41,626 nt of DNA. Origin: Bacteroidota bacterium. Its GTDB lineage: Bacteria > Bacteroidota > Bacteroidia > Chitinophagales > Chitinophagaceae. Where the stretch lies: positions 1 through 41,626 of the forward strand of contig CANHGW010000025.1 of NCBI GenBank assembly GCA_947460175.1, read 5' to 3'. Below the pieces are notes generated by a model that saw only the letters and a list, made by a program, of their open reading frames with translations, was not told where the DNA came from and did not search any database. This document shows, piece by piece, positions 31,095-38,587 of this stretch. Each line of letters begins with the position of its first letter. Position 1 is the first letter of the stretch. Both the position numbers and the translations under genes were made by a program.

Positions 31095-31112
31095 GCCAAT
31101 TTTTTTGTGCCG

Positions 31113-31135
31113 TATAGGGTATAGTGCCACCTATA
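31113..31135 (-). promoter_or_regulatory. Hairpin between riboswitch and receptor start
   Basis: On the minus strand TATAGG, an 11-base loop, then CCTATA, ending 19 bases before ATG 31094. It is a candidate part of the riboswitch expression platform, controlling access to the start, but no alternative pairing was proved. No T-run follows, so it does not look like a terminator. Confidence 0.35.
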
Positions 31136-31180
31136 AAGCGGGTTAATAAAATGTTTGGTAAGAGAAGGATTAATTTCACT

Positions 31181-31268
31181 CACCTTTCCTAAACAGCATT
31201 ATCTGTTCTAGGTTCTACGGGTATTTTCTCAGATTCCATTTTTAATAAAGGAAACACCCCGAGGCTAT
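31181..31268 (-). promoter_or_regulatory. TPP riboswitch (THI element)
   Basis: Read on the minus strand in order: CCTCGGGGTG, a TTCC/GGAA arm, CTGAGA, AATACCCGTAGAACCT, then AACAGATAATGCTGT and TTTAGGAAAGG. These match the THI element blocks GGGGTGC, CTGAGA, ACCC, GAACCTGA, ATAATGCC and TAGGGAA. P1 (CCT/AGG), P2 (GGGT/ACCC) and P5 (ACAG/CTGT) all pair, the P5 pair differing from the common CTGG/CCAG in a way that keeps the helix. A -7 box (TAAGTTTG, plus-strand 31311-31318) lies about 43 bases upstream. The control target is the TonB receptor ending at 28902. Confidence 0.94.
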
Positions 31269-31310
31269 TCAATATCTTATCTTGAGTAGATTTTATTGAT
31301 AAAGAATATG

Positions 31311-31318
31311 CAAACTTA
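31311..31318 (-). promoter_or_regulatory. -7 box of the riboswitch-controlled transcript
   Basis: TAAGTTTG on the minus strand is an exact TAnnTTTG match, placed so that transcription would begin about 37 bases before the riboswitch. No -33 TTTG at the usual distance was seen. Confidence 0.45.
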
Positions 31319-31360
31319 ACAACAAATCTGAAATAATTCCGTTAATTTTACTTTCAATAG

Positions 31361-33655
31361 ATGACAATTATGAAACGTTTACTCTTTATTGGTATTTTAA
31401 TTACGAATGTATTCATTCTGCGAGCTCAAAAAAGTTCCTCCTTTCAAGTATTATCTGACAAGCCATATCAGACAGTTATTGATATTCAGGTAGGCGATAT
31501 TAGGGAACAAAAGGTCATTACTCCAAATGGTAATGAGGTGAAAATAATGTTGGACAAAGGAACTCAACTATTAAAAAAAGGTGCTCCTGATTTGCCTAAA
31601 CTTTCCTTTTCAATAATAATTCCAAATCAAAAAAATAGCAATATTTCTATTTTGGAAAGTAACTATACTGACATTCCCAATGTATCCGTAGCTCCAAGCA
31701 AAGGGAAAATATATCGCAATGAATATCCTTCTACAATCCCATTTACATATGGAGAGGAATATACCAAAAATGCTTTTTTTCCAGCTGTTATTGCTGAATT
31801 AAATTCACCTTATATTCTTCGTGATTTTAGAGGTCAAACTGTACAGATTAATCCTGTACAATATAACCCTAGCACAAAAGTATTGCGCGTTTACCATAGT
31901 ATAAAAGTGAAAATAGAGTATTCTGGTCAATCTGTTTCAAACATATTGCCAGATTTTGAAAAACCTACTACAATCATTGAAGATTATGACGCAATTTATT
32001 CAAATCATTTTTTAAATTATAAAACTACTGCTGTACGTTACACGCCATTGACTCAAACAGGTTCATTACTTGTACTTTGCCCTGCCAATTATCTTCCAGA
32101 AATGGCACCTTACATCAAGTGGAAAGAAATGAAAGGCATTAAAACGTATTTGGTAAACACGGATACTATGACAGGTGGAGTAGATGAAAATACTGTTATG
32201 TCCTTGGTGACTTCCTATTACAATACCAATCAAATAGCCTATATGCTTATTGTAGGTGATCATCCTAATGTACCTACACGAAATGCCAATAATGCCCTTT
32301 ATCCTACATTGCTAGGTCCTTCTGATAATGGTTATGCTTATCAGGTAGGTAACGATCATTATCCCGAATTTATAGTTGGACGATTTTCTGGAGAAACGAA
32401 AGGTGATATTGCTACACAAGTAAAGCGTACGTTACTGTATGAAAAAACACCCAATACAACTAGCAATTGGGTTCAAAAACAAATAGGTATTGCGAGCGAT
32501 CAAGGCCCTGGAGATGATTTTCAGATGGATTATGAGCATATTCGAAATGTAATGGATAGCAACAAAAATCAATACAACTATGTCTATAACTACGAATTGT
32601 ATGATGGCACACAGGGTGGAAATGATGCTCCAGGAAGTCCTACTGCTATGGAGTTGAGCAATGCAATCAATGATGGTGTAAGCTTAATTAACTATTGTGG
32701 ACATGGAAGTAATAATACCTGCTCCACTACCGGATTTTCTAGCACTGATGTAGCAAATCTAACCAATACAGATGGCAAATGGCCTTTTATGTTTGTGACA
32801 GCTTGTTTGAATGGGAATTTTACTCAAACTACATGTTTAGCTGAATCCCTAATGCGCGAACAAGATATTGCTACAGGAGAACCAAAGGGAGCCATTGCTA
32901 CATTAATGAGTACCATTTTACAAAGTTGGGATCCACCGATGCAAGGGCAAGATGAAATGAATGCAATCATGCGTGGTGCAAGAGTGAATAATAAAAAAAC
33001 AACCTTTGGTGCATTAGCAATGAATGGATGTATGAGTGTGAATGATGAATACAATACAACTGTAGATCCTGATGGAGGAAATGAAATTACAGATACTTGG
33101 ACTGTATTCGGCGATCCTACGCTTGAAGTTCGTACAAAACATGAAGGTACCATCACATGTACACATACTTCCGAAATCGGAAGAAACTCAACGTGGTATT
33201 CTGTATCCTGCCCAGTCAATGGAGCTACGATAGGCTTGTATTATCAAGGTAAATTTTTAGCGGTATCAACAGTAAGCAATGGGAATGCTACGTTTACTTT
33301 CCCATCAATTCCTAATACTGATACGTTGTTTGTAACGGCTACTAAGCAGAATTATAGTCCATATATGGGCTTTACAAAAGTCGTTGATTTTCCTACCAAT
33401 ACAAACTCAATAAGTTTAGATAATGCTATAAATATTTTTCCAAATCCAATTGTAGAGAATGTAATAATTCAATCAGTTAAGAATGAAATAATACAGCATG
33501 TAGTTGTAACAGATATGAATGGGAAAGTAATCTTGAGCACAAATCCTAATACGGATAATACGACTATTTCTATGAAGTCCTTTTCAAGTGGTCATTATCA
33601 TATTACTGTGAAAACAAACCAAGGTCAATATGTGAAATTGGTTACAAAAGATTAA
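31361..33655 (+). CDS. Secreted C25 (gingipain-like) cysteine peptidase with T9SS sorting domain
   Basis: A 764-residue secreted protease. Signal peptide: residues about 1-23 (ending LRAQ); ATG 31361 and ATG 31370 are both possible starts. An N-terminal propeptide-like part (to about 220) precedes the caspase-like C25 domain: catalytic His at about residue 448 in LINYCGHGSNN and nucleophile Cys at about 482 in MFVTACLNGNF. The His-Cys distance fits gingipains. The C25 domain ends with DTWTVFGDPTLEVR, followed by an Ig-like part (GTITCTHTS) and a T9SS type A sorting domain (INIFPNPIVENVII to the end). It should be exported by the T9SS and attached or released at the surface. It is too short for the sorting-domain protease PorU, so it is likely a cargo. 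Confidence 0.93.
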   Translation: MTIMKRLLFIGILITNVFILRAQKSSSFQVLSDKPYQTVIDIQVGDIREQKVITPNGNEVKIMLDKGTQLLKKGAPDLPKLSFSIIIPNQKNSNISILESNYTDIPNVSVAPSKGKIYRNEYPSTIPFTYGEEYTKNAFFPAVIAELNSPYILRDFRGQTVQINPVQYNPSTKVLRVYHSIKVKIEYSGQSVSNILPDFEKPTTIIEDYDAIYSNHFLNYKTTAVRYTPLTQTGSLLVLCPANYLPEMAPYIKWKEMKGIKTYLVNTDTMTGGVDENTVMSLVTSYYNTNQIAYMLIVGDHPNVPTRNANNALYPTLLGPSDNGYAYQVGNDHYPEFIVGRFSGETKGDIATQVKRTLLYEKTPNTTSNWVQKQIGIASDQGPGDDFQMDYEHIRNVMDSNKNQYNYVYNYELYDGTQGGNDAPGSPTAMELSNAINDGVSLINYCGHGSNNTCSTTGFSSTDVANLTNTDGKWPFMFVTACLNGNFTQTTCLAESLMREQDIATGEPKGAIATLMSTILQSWDPPMQGQDEMNAIMRGARVNNKKTTFGALAMNGCMSVNDEYNTTVDPDGGNEITDTWTVFGDPTLEVRTKHEGTITCTHTSEIGRNSTWYSVSCPVNGATIGLYYQGKFLAVSTVSNGNATFTFPSIPNTDTLFVTATKQNYSPYMGFTKVVDFPTNTNSISLDNAINIFPNPIVENVIIQSVKNEIIQHVVVTDMNGKVILSTNPNTDNTTISMKSFSSGHYHITVKTNQGQYVKLVTKD

Positions 33656-33830
33656 TCAAAAAATCAAGTAATATAACTTATAGTTTGTCTTGTGAATAGA
33701 TTATGCAAGTATTTTAGAATATTAATACAACTATATAACTTTTTATCAATTAAACATGACAACAGTAATTAGATAATAAAAGCCCAAACAAAACGCTAGA
33801 ATTCTCGTTCAAGAAATCCTAAAACATCGG

Positions 33831-34397
33831 TTATAAAATTTCTATTCCTAATCGAATCAAAATTCTATTTTGCTTATATCTTATTTCTTGTTTATTCCAT
33901 TCATTTAAAAAATCAATGAATTCTCGATCATAGCCTGTTTTCTTGTAATTAGAACAAATTTCAAACGAATAGTAAACTTCTTTGCCAAGCTTAGCTTTTA
34001 CTCCAATACCAACATTGCCATAGGTTCCAACACGTTTTTGAAATCGTTGTGATTCAGTGTCTGTCATCCATTCTGTCTTTTTAATAATTGTGAGACCTCC
34101 ATCAGCAAGGGCATAGAAACGTTTTTTTTGACCGATATAATATCTTGCGTCAAGGTATATTGGAAAACTTAGAGGTATAGTAAAATTCAAATAGTATTTA
34201 ATGGGTTCGTAAGAGAATCCAATACCTGTAAAAAAGTGATTGTATCGAATGCCATTAATAAGTGAAAATGTAGGTAAGGCTACATCTTTTTCAACAGCTA
34301 ATCCGAAATATTGCATTCCTCCATATGTTACTTTTTGGGCTTGAATATTGGATGGGAAATAAAATATCAATAAAAGCAACCATTTTAAATAGTTCAT
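33831..34397 (-). CDS. Small outer-membrane-barrel-like protein
   Basis: A 188-residue exported protein. ATG 34397 gives signal peptide MNYLKWLLLLIFYFPSNIQAQ; the longer frame from GTG 34406 is less likely since ATG lies 10 bases after the previous stop. The rest has short beta strands with alternating aromatic and hydrophobic residues (HFFTGIGFSYEPIKYYLNF, FPIYLDARYYIG) and ends with a hydrophobic strand (RILIRLGIEIL). This suits an 8- to 10-stranded barrel, but the family is not recognised. It follows an LVIVD-type lipoprotein in an apparent two-gene operon. Function unknown. Confidence 0.65.
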   Translation of the reverse strand: MNYLKWLLLLIFYFPSNIQAQKVTYGGMQYFGLAVEKDVALPTFSLINGIRYNHFFTGIGFSYEPIKYYLNFTIPLSFPIYLDARYYIGQKKRFYALADGGLTIIKKTEWMTDTESQRFQKRVGTYGNVGIGVKAKLGKEVYYSFEICSNYKKTGYDREFIDFLNEWNKQEIRYKQNRILIRLGIEIL

Positions 34398-34407
34398 AAA
34401 AGACACA

Positions 34408-35634
34408 TTATGATTTACTTAGTTGCCCAAGATAATGCACATTGAAATCTGTATCATAGGATAGGAAAATGGTGGCTTTATCAGTAATTAAAATAGCTTT
34501 TCCTTGCGAGGCTATGATGTCAATAGCCTTGCCAAATATTGGGTAAGATTGCTTGAGATTGAGTGTATTTAAATCTGAAGCGTCAAACAGTTTTAAACCA
34601 GCATCACCATCACAAATAAAAAGTAACTTACCATCTTTGCTTAACCCGTGTGGATTATGCATCGGATATGTTTTTACTAGGGTAGGATTAGATAGGTTGC
34701 TTATATCCAATATATCTAGTTGATTCGTAAATCCATTGCATGTAGTGCCGCTTCGCAACGTCACAAAAGCATGTGTATCATCTGCTATCACTGGGTCGCA
34801 AACATTAGCATGTGTAAATTGACCTGTGTAAGTTGGTTGACTGGGTGATTGAATCGAAAAAATATACATACCAGTTCGAGTGCCAATAAATAAATGGTCT
34901 TTAAATGGAAAAATTGTTTCTACATTCCAATTAATCGTAGTTGAACTTTTTAGGACTGGAAGACTCGGATTACTTACGTCCAGCGCATATAATTTAAGTC
35001 TATCTACTGCATACATATAGTTATTTACAAGTGTAAAAATGGCCATGCTACTACTTGTTGAATTAGTATTGCCAGAAAAGCTATTGTCAAATTGCATTTC
35101 AGCGCTTGAGCCAGTCGTAAATGCAAGATTTTGACCCATATAGAAATCATCCGAAACAATAGTATCTTTTTTATTCCACCCAACTAGAATCTTTCCGTCA
35201 TCTTGAAATCCATACATATTTGCTCTATTTGTAAACAACTTTTCATTCTTATTCAATACATTGATTTGTGATAAATCACTAATATTGATTGATAGTAAAT
35301 CTGTAAAACAATCTGCAAGTAAGATATTGTTTCGAACTGCAATGCCAAGGTTGCCAGGTATAGGAATAAATCCTATGATGACAGGAGTGATCGAAGAGCT
35401 AGCATCAATAACATGTATACCTTTGTCTTTTTCATTCACAAATACATAATTGTTATACAACGCAAAACTGCCTAAATTTTTCATGCTTTGGGCAGGATTC
35501 ATTTTTACTTTAGCATAAACTTCTTCTTTGGTTTCATAGATAGGAGTATATATTGTATATTTTTTAGTAAAATTATTTTTAAGGCATGCTGAAAATAGAA
35601 GTGCTACAGTAGCTAAGTAAATACAATATTTCAT
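34408..35634 (-). CDS. LVIVD-repeat lipoprotein
   Basis: A 408-residue lipoprotein starting at ATG 35634 (MKYCIYLATVALLFSACLKN); the lipobox is LFSAC, and the longer frame from 35685 adds 17 unlike residues. Repeats of about 45-55 residues fit the LVIVD pattern of beta-propeller blades: NYVFVNEKDKGIHVIDASSS, NILLADCFTDLLSINISDL, NYMYAVDRLKLYALDVSNPS, DHLFIGTRTGMYIFSIQSPS, HAFVTLRSG...LDILDISNLS and LLFICDGDAGLKLFDASDL. Each ends in a short D/N-x-S-x-P turn. It is exposed at the envelope and may bind a protein or glycan. It is probably co-transcribed with the small barrel protein that starts 10 bases after its stop. Confidence 0.82.
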   Translation of the reverse strand: MKYCIYLATVALLFSACLKNNFTKKYTIYTPIYETKEEVYAKVKMNPAQSMKNLGSFALYNNYVFVNEKDKGIHVIDASSSITPVIIGFIPIPGNLGIAVRNNILLADCFTDLLSINISDLSQINVLNKNEKLFTNRANMYGFQDDGKILVGWNKKDTIVSDDFYMGQNLAFTTGSSAEMQFDNSFSGNTNSTSSSMAIFTLVNNYMYAVDRLKLYALDVSNPSLPVLKSSTTINWNVETIFPFKDHLFIGTRTGMYIFSIQSPSQPTYTGQFTHANVCDPVIADDTHAFVTLRSGTTCNGFTNQLDILDISNLSNPTLVKTYPMHNPHGLSKDGKLLFICDGDAGLKLFDASDLNTLNLKQSYPIFGKAIDIIASQGKAILITDKATIFLSYDTDFNVHYLGQLSKS

Positions 35635-35786
35635 ATAGATTGTTTTAAATGTATAACGTAAAATTATGGAAAAAAGTATAAACAAGTTGGTCTTAACTAG
35701 TTTAAGTAATCTTTAGAATTTTAGATTAATATCATTGGTATTCAAAGAACATTTGAATTATCTTAAATATGCATTCAAATGTAGAG

Positions 35787-35870
35787 AGTACAACTATTTC
35801 AATGAAACCGTTTTCAATTGGCCATTATCACATTACTGTGAAAACAAACCAAGATCAATTTGTGAAATAG
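35787..35870 (+). pseudogene. Orphan fragment of a T9SS C-terminal sorting domain
   Basis: The frame from 35787 reads STTISMKPFSIGHYHITVK, continuing TNQDQFVK and TAG at 35868-35870. It is nearly the same as the end of the C25 peptidase (33557-33637: NTTISMKSFSSGHYHITVK, TNQGQYVK). By eye about 70 of 81 bases agree. Upstream, the remainder of the sorting domain is missing and there is no start. It lies between an LVIVD lipoprotein and an unrelated barrel protein, both minus strand. The fragment is a duplication remnant of this or a related T9SS gene. The flanking sequence 35635-35786 and 35871-35972 shows no gene; a 7-bp inverted repeat ATTCAAA/TTTGAAT lies at 35740-35758. Confidence 0.8.
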
Positions 35871-36023
35871 AAATGATAATACGTAAAGATGAACCGAATA
35901 TTGCAGGACTACTTTTTTAATATCTCTTATAAGTAATTGCTAGAAGTCAACAATTTTAATTGTATATCGAACTTAAAATTTATATAGAACTCCTAACTGA
36001 ATACCAAGGTTATTGAAAGGCAT

Positions 36024-36800
36024 TTAAATTTTTAATGCTTTGGAAGCTTCGCTCGTGGAAGCTGGAGTTGCTGTAATAGTATATTCATCTACAAAGATGG
36101 TTTCTTTTTCAGAAACAGTCATACTTGGTAGTTTATCAGTTCCATTTTCTCTTTTTTTTGTAATTACTTCTCGTTTAGGTGCGCCAGCAACATTCGATGT
36201 ATTTACTTCAAGTTGTACGTCAATTGATTTGCTTACTTTAATTAATCCACCCAAGGCGCCTTTAAAACCTACGCCATTTATTTTATCATAATCATATTGT
36301 ATTTCAGTCAGTACGCCATTGTTATTTTCAGAATAGTCAAAATTATGTTTCCCTTTCAATATGATTAATCCAAGTTTGCTATACACATTGAATTTTTCGT
36401 AACCCGACTTTACAATGAGAGATGGGATAAACAGCATTGAAGATGTAGTTAAGTTTATTTTTTCTGAATAAGTTCCACTCCACGGAGGTCTAAAATTATT
36501 CGTTAGTTCAATTTTACTTGTAAATGCTTTGTTGACACTCAATTCAAGGCCAATATTTTTCATGAATAAATAGCCCACAGTCGCACCCGCTTGCATGCCA
36601 CTTCCGAAATTTACTTTTTTCTGTGTAAAAGTTGCACTGAGTGAACTGCTTTCAACATTATAATAATTATTTAAGCTACCACCTGCGCCTATATGATAAG
36701 AGGTATGTGCACCTGCATAAAAATGTTGTGCAAAAGAAGTCTTTACATTTGTAAGTGTTGTAAGCAATGTAATTGATGTGAATAGTAATTTTTTTATCAT
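36024..36800 (-). CDS. Outer-membrane beta-barrel-like protein, last strand separated by an in-frame TAA
   Basis: A 258-residue exported protein with a signal peptide (to SFAQ) and barrel-like strands: FYAGAHTSYHIGAGG, MQAGATVGYLFMKNIGLELSV, FNVYSKLGLIILKG. It is a Bacteroidota-type outer-membrane barrel of the OprF/OmpW-like size class, function unknown. It stops at TAA (36024-36026 on the plus strand as TTA) after ASKALKI, but the same frame continues MPFNNLGIQLGVLYKF and a second stop at 35973-35975. That tail is a typical final barrel strand with terminal Phe, the recognition signal for barrel insertion. As written the protein lacks it, so it may be non-functional or read through. Start ATG 36800. 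Confidence 0.7.
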   Translation of the reverse strand: MIKKLLFTSITLLTTLTNVKTSFAQHFYAGAHTSYHIGAGGSLNNYYNVESSSLSATFTQKKVNFGSGMQAGATVGYLFMKNIGLELSVNKAFTSKIELTNNFRPPWSGTYSEKINLTTSSMLFIPSLIVKSGYEKFNVYSKLGLIILKGKHNFDYSENNNGVLTEIQYDYDKINGVGFKGALGGLIKVSKSIDVQLEVNTSNVAGAPKREVITKKRENGTDKLPSMTVSEKETIFVDEYTITATPASTSEASKALKI

Positions 36801-37041
36801 TTGTTATTTATTTATGTTGGGTGAAAATACTATTCTTATTTACTTAAACAAATTATAATAAATTTTAAATTATCAATTCAAGTAACCTATATTATATGAT
36901 TCGTTCGAAGGTTGGTTTTAAATATTATTAAATAAATGAAATGAAATCAATTCAATGAGAAAATTAGAAAACTGAGAAATAAGTATGAATTGATATCTGT
37001 ATATTAATTTCAGACAAATCTTAAATTTAATTTGTTTCTAT

Positions 37042-37049
37042 TACTTTTG
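37042..37049 (+). promoter_or_regulatory. -7 box of the asparaginase-like gene
   Basis: TACTTTTG is an exact TAnnTTTG match, 17 bases before ATG 37067. A proper -33 element was not seen. Confidence 0.4.
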
Positions 37050-37066
37050 CATTCAAACAATTTTAC

Positions 37067-37555
37067 ATGAGCATACGACTTTTAATTACTGGTGGCACAT
37101 TCGACAAAGAATATGATTTGCTGAATGGAAAACTTTATTTCACCGATACGCATGTGGATGAAATATTAAAACGCGGTCGTAATACAACTGATGTAAGCAC
37201 TCGTACATTGATGATGGTGGATAGTCTTGAAATGACAGACGAAGATCGTGAGCTCATCGTATCGCAATGTATCAAATGCGACGAAGAGAAAATTATTATA
37301 ACACATGGTACAGATACCATGGTTGAAACGGCATTGGAGTTAAAAGCTGCCGGTATCGATAAAACAATTGTATTAACTGGCGCTATGATACCTTATACTT
37401 TTGGATCAAGTGATGGTTTGTATAATATGGGTAGTGCGATGGCCTTTGTACAAACCTTACCGAATGGTGTTTATATAGCAATGAATGGAAAATATTATGC
37501 AGCTGATAATGTGCAGAAAAACAAAAAGACAGGTTATTTTGAAGTGTTGAAATAG
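37067..37555 (+). CDS. Short asparaginase-like protein (N-terminal asparaginase domain only)
   Basis: A 162-residue cytoplasmic protein that matches only the first half of L-asparaginase: the first catalytic Thr motif ITGGTFD (residues 7-13), and the second motif ITHGTDTMVETALEL (residues about 78-92), followed by KTIVLTGAMIPYTFGSSDG. The usual C-terminal domain is absent. Stand-alone proteins of this size occur in several Bacteroidota and Proteobacteria, so this is probably a complete short family and not a truncation; the next gene is convergent, 16 bases away. Whether it hydrolyses asparagine is unknown. Confidence 0.85.
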   Translation: MSIRLLITGGTFDKEYDLLNGKLYFTDTHVDEILKRGRNTTDVSTRTLMMVDSLEMTDEDRELIVSQCIKCDEEKIIITHGTDTMVETALELKAAGIDKTIVLTGAMIPYTFGSSDGLYNMGSAMAFVQTLPNGVYIAMNGKYYAADNVQKNKKTGYFEVLK

Positions 37556-37571
37556 ATTGCTTTCACGTAAT

Positions 37572-38339
37572 TTATTTCGGCTTAAATATAGTTGTAAGCA
37601 TCGAATACAAATGTGGATGATTTCGTTCAAGCAATGTTGGTTTCTCAAAAAAATATTCTGCTATCACTGCAAAAAATTCTGCTTCATTGGTACTCGCATA
37701 AGGATTGATTTCAGTTTCATTTTCTTTGATGTCTTGTATCATACCACGAATCAATCTTAGCCAAGGTGTAATCAAATCATTAGGTAATAAGTAAGCTGGA
37801 ACGCCATCTATGACCCCATCTGCATGATCGATTAAATGTACAAATTCGTGTATGGCCGTGTGGCTTCCATCGCGTCTTTCAAAGCCTTCACGCAAAGCTC
37901 GTAATGATAAAAGCATCGTGCTATTCAATGCGCCTTCACCAACCATGCCCATTAGTTTATGGTCTTTATTTACCTTGAAATTTTCGTCAAAATGATCTTC
38001 ATACAATAAGACTTCTTTGATGTTGTTGTATTCCCAATCAGGAAAATTAAAAATAGGTATGATAGCACTCGAAGCAATTAATACTTCGTCTAATAACTCA
38101 TGTTTTGCATTGCCTACAGAAGTAAATCGAACATGCTCTAAAAAATGAATCACCCGAAGTTTAAAACTTTCTCTACGTATAGGATTTTCAATAGCTTTAT
38201 AAAAGTCAACTTCCTCTATTAATATTTTTTCAATTTGTATTGGATCAACTTTTTTGTTCGTGACATTTGTCCGATTTATATTTTTTTTGACCAAAAAATA
38301 TAAACCTACTAAAGCAAGTAAGACGAAGATAATTGGCAT
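37572..38339 (-). CDS. mtfA: MtfA-type zinc-dependent peptidase (M90)
   Basis: A 255-residue protein with an N-terminal membrane anchor (residues about 2-17, PIIFVLLALVGLYFLV). It carries the M90 zinc motif HEFVHLID at residues 164-171 and a downstream Glu in NEAEFFAVIAEYFFEKP that fits the third zinc ligand. Other family blocks are RVIHFLEHVRF near 63 and SHTAIHEF. MtfA in E. coli is a cytoplasmic peptidase that binds the Mlc repressor; no Mlc gene is nearby and that role is not implied here. The anchor suggests a membrane-associated form. It converges with the asparaginase-like gene. Confidence 0.87.
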   Translation of the reverse strand: MPIIFVLLALVGLYFLVKKNINRTNVTNKKVDPIQIEKILIEEVDFYKAIENPIRRESFKLRVIHFLEHVRFTSVGNAKHELLDEVLIASSAIIPIFNFPDWEYNNIKEVLLYEDHFDENFKVNKDHKLMGMVGEGALNSTMLLSLRALREGFERRDGSHTAIHEFVHLIDHADGVIDGVPAYLLPNDLITPWLRLIRGMIQDIKENETEINPYASTNEAEFFAVIAEYFFEKPTLLERNHPHLYSMLTTIFKPK

Positions 38340-38516
38340 ACTATTTTTTGTAAAGATAATTGTTCTTTTATTCTGTATGCCAACCCTTCATCTAACATTA
38401 CCTACATATAATACTATGAAACTGCTTCCTCGAAATAATCGGGACAGGGGCAAAGACTCCTAGAGACATTATATTCTGTAAATGGAATAAACAATCGAAT
38501 ATTCAAACGGTTCACT

Positions 38517-38550
38517 AAAAAACCGCCCTCCATTGCTGAAGGGCGGTTTT
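38517..38550 (-). terminator. Rho-independent terminator of the adhesin gene
   Basis: Perfect 9-bp stem AACCGCCCT (38521-38529) and AGGGCGGTT (38540-38548). On the minus strand the stem is followed by a T-run (38520 down to 38517). It lies 38 bases beyond the adhesin stop codon at 38588. The region 38340-38516 shows no gene. Confidence 0.9.
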
Positions 38551-38587
38551 GTCTTTCGACTTTATACTATCTACTTTATACTCAGTA

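Noticed and set aside
31113-31135. Transcription terminator for the TPP riboswitch
   Set aside because: The hairpin is A/T-rich with six pairs and has no T-run after it on the minus strand; it is kept only as a possible part of the expression platform.
35735-35920. A 61-codon open frame over the sorting-domain fragment
   Set aside because: The frame that matches the T9SS sorting signal is a different one (35787-35870), and this frame has no recognisable content.
28530-36800. Reassignment of TAA to an amino acid, suggested by the two in-frame TAA codons
   Set aside because: TAA is the normal final stop of many other genes here (for example proS-side, pyrG, rdgB-side and M1 genes), so a code change is not supported; local nonsense or read-through is more likely.
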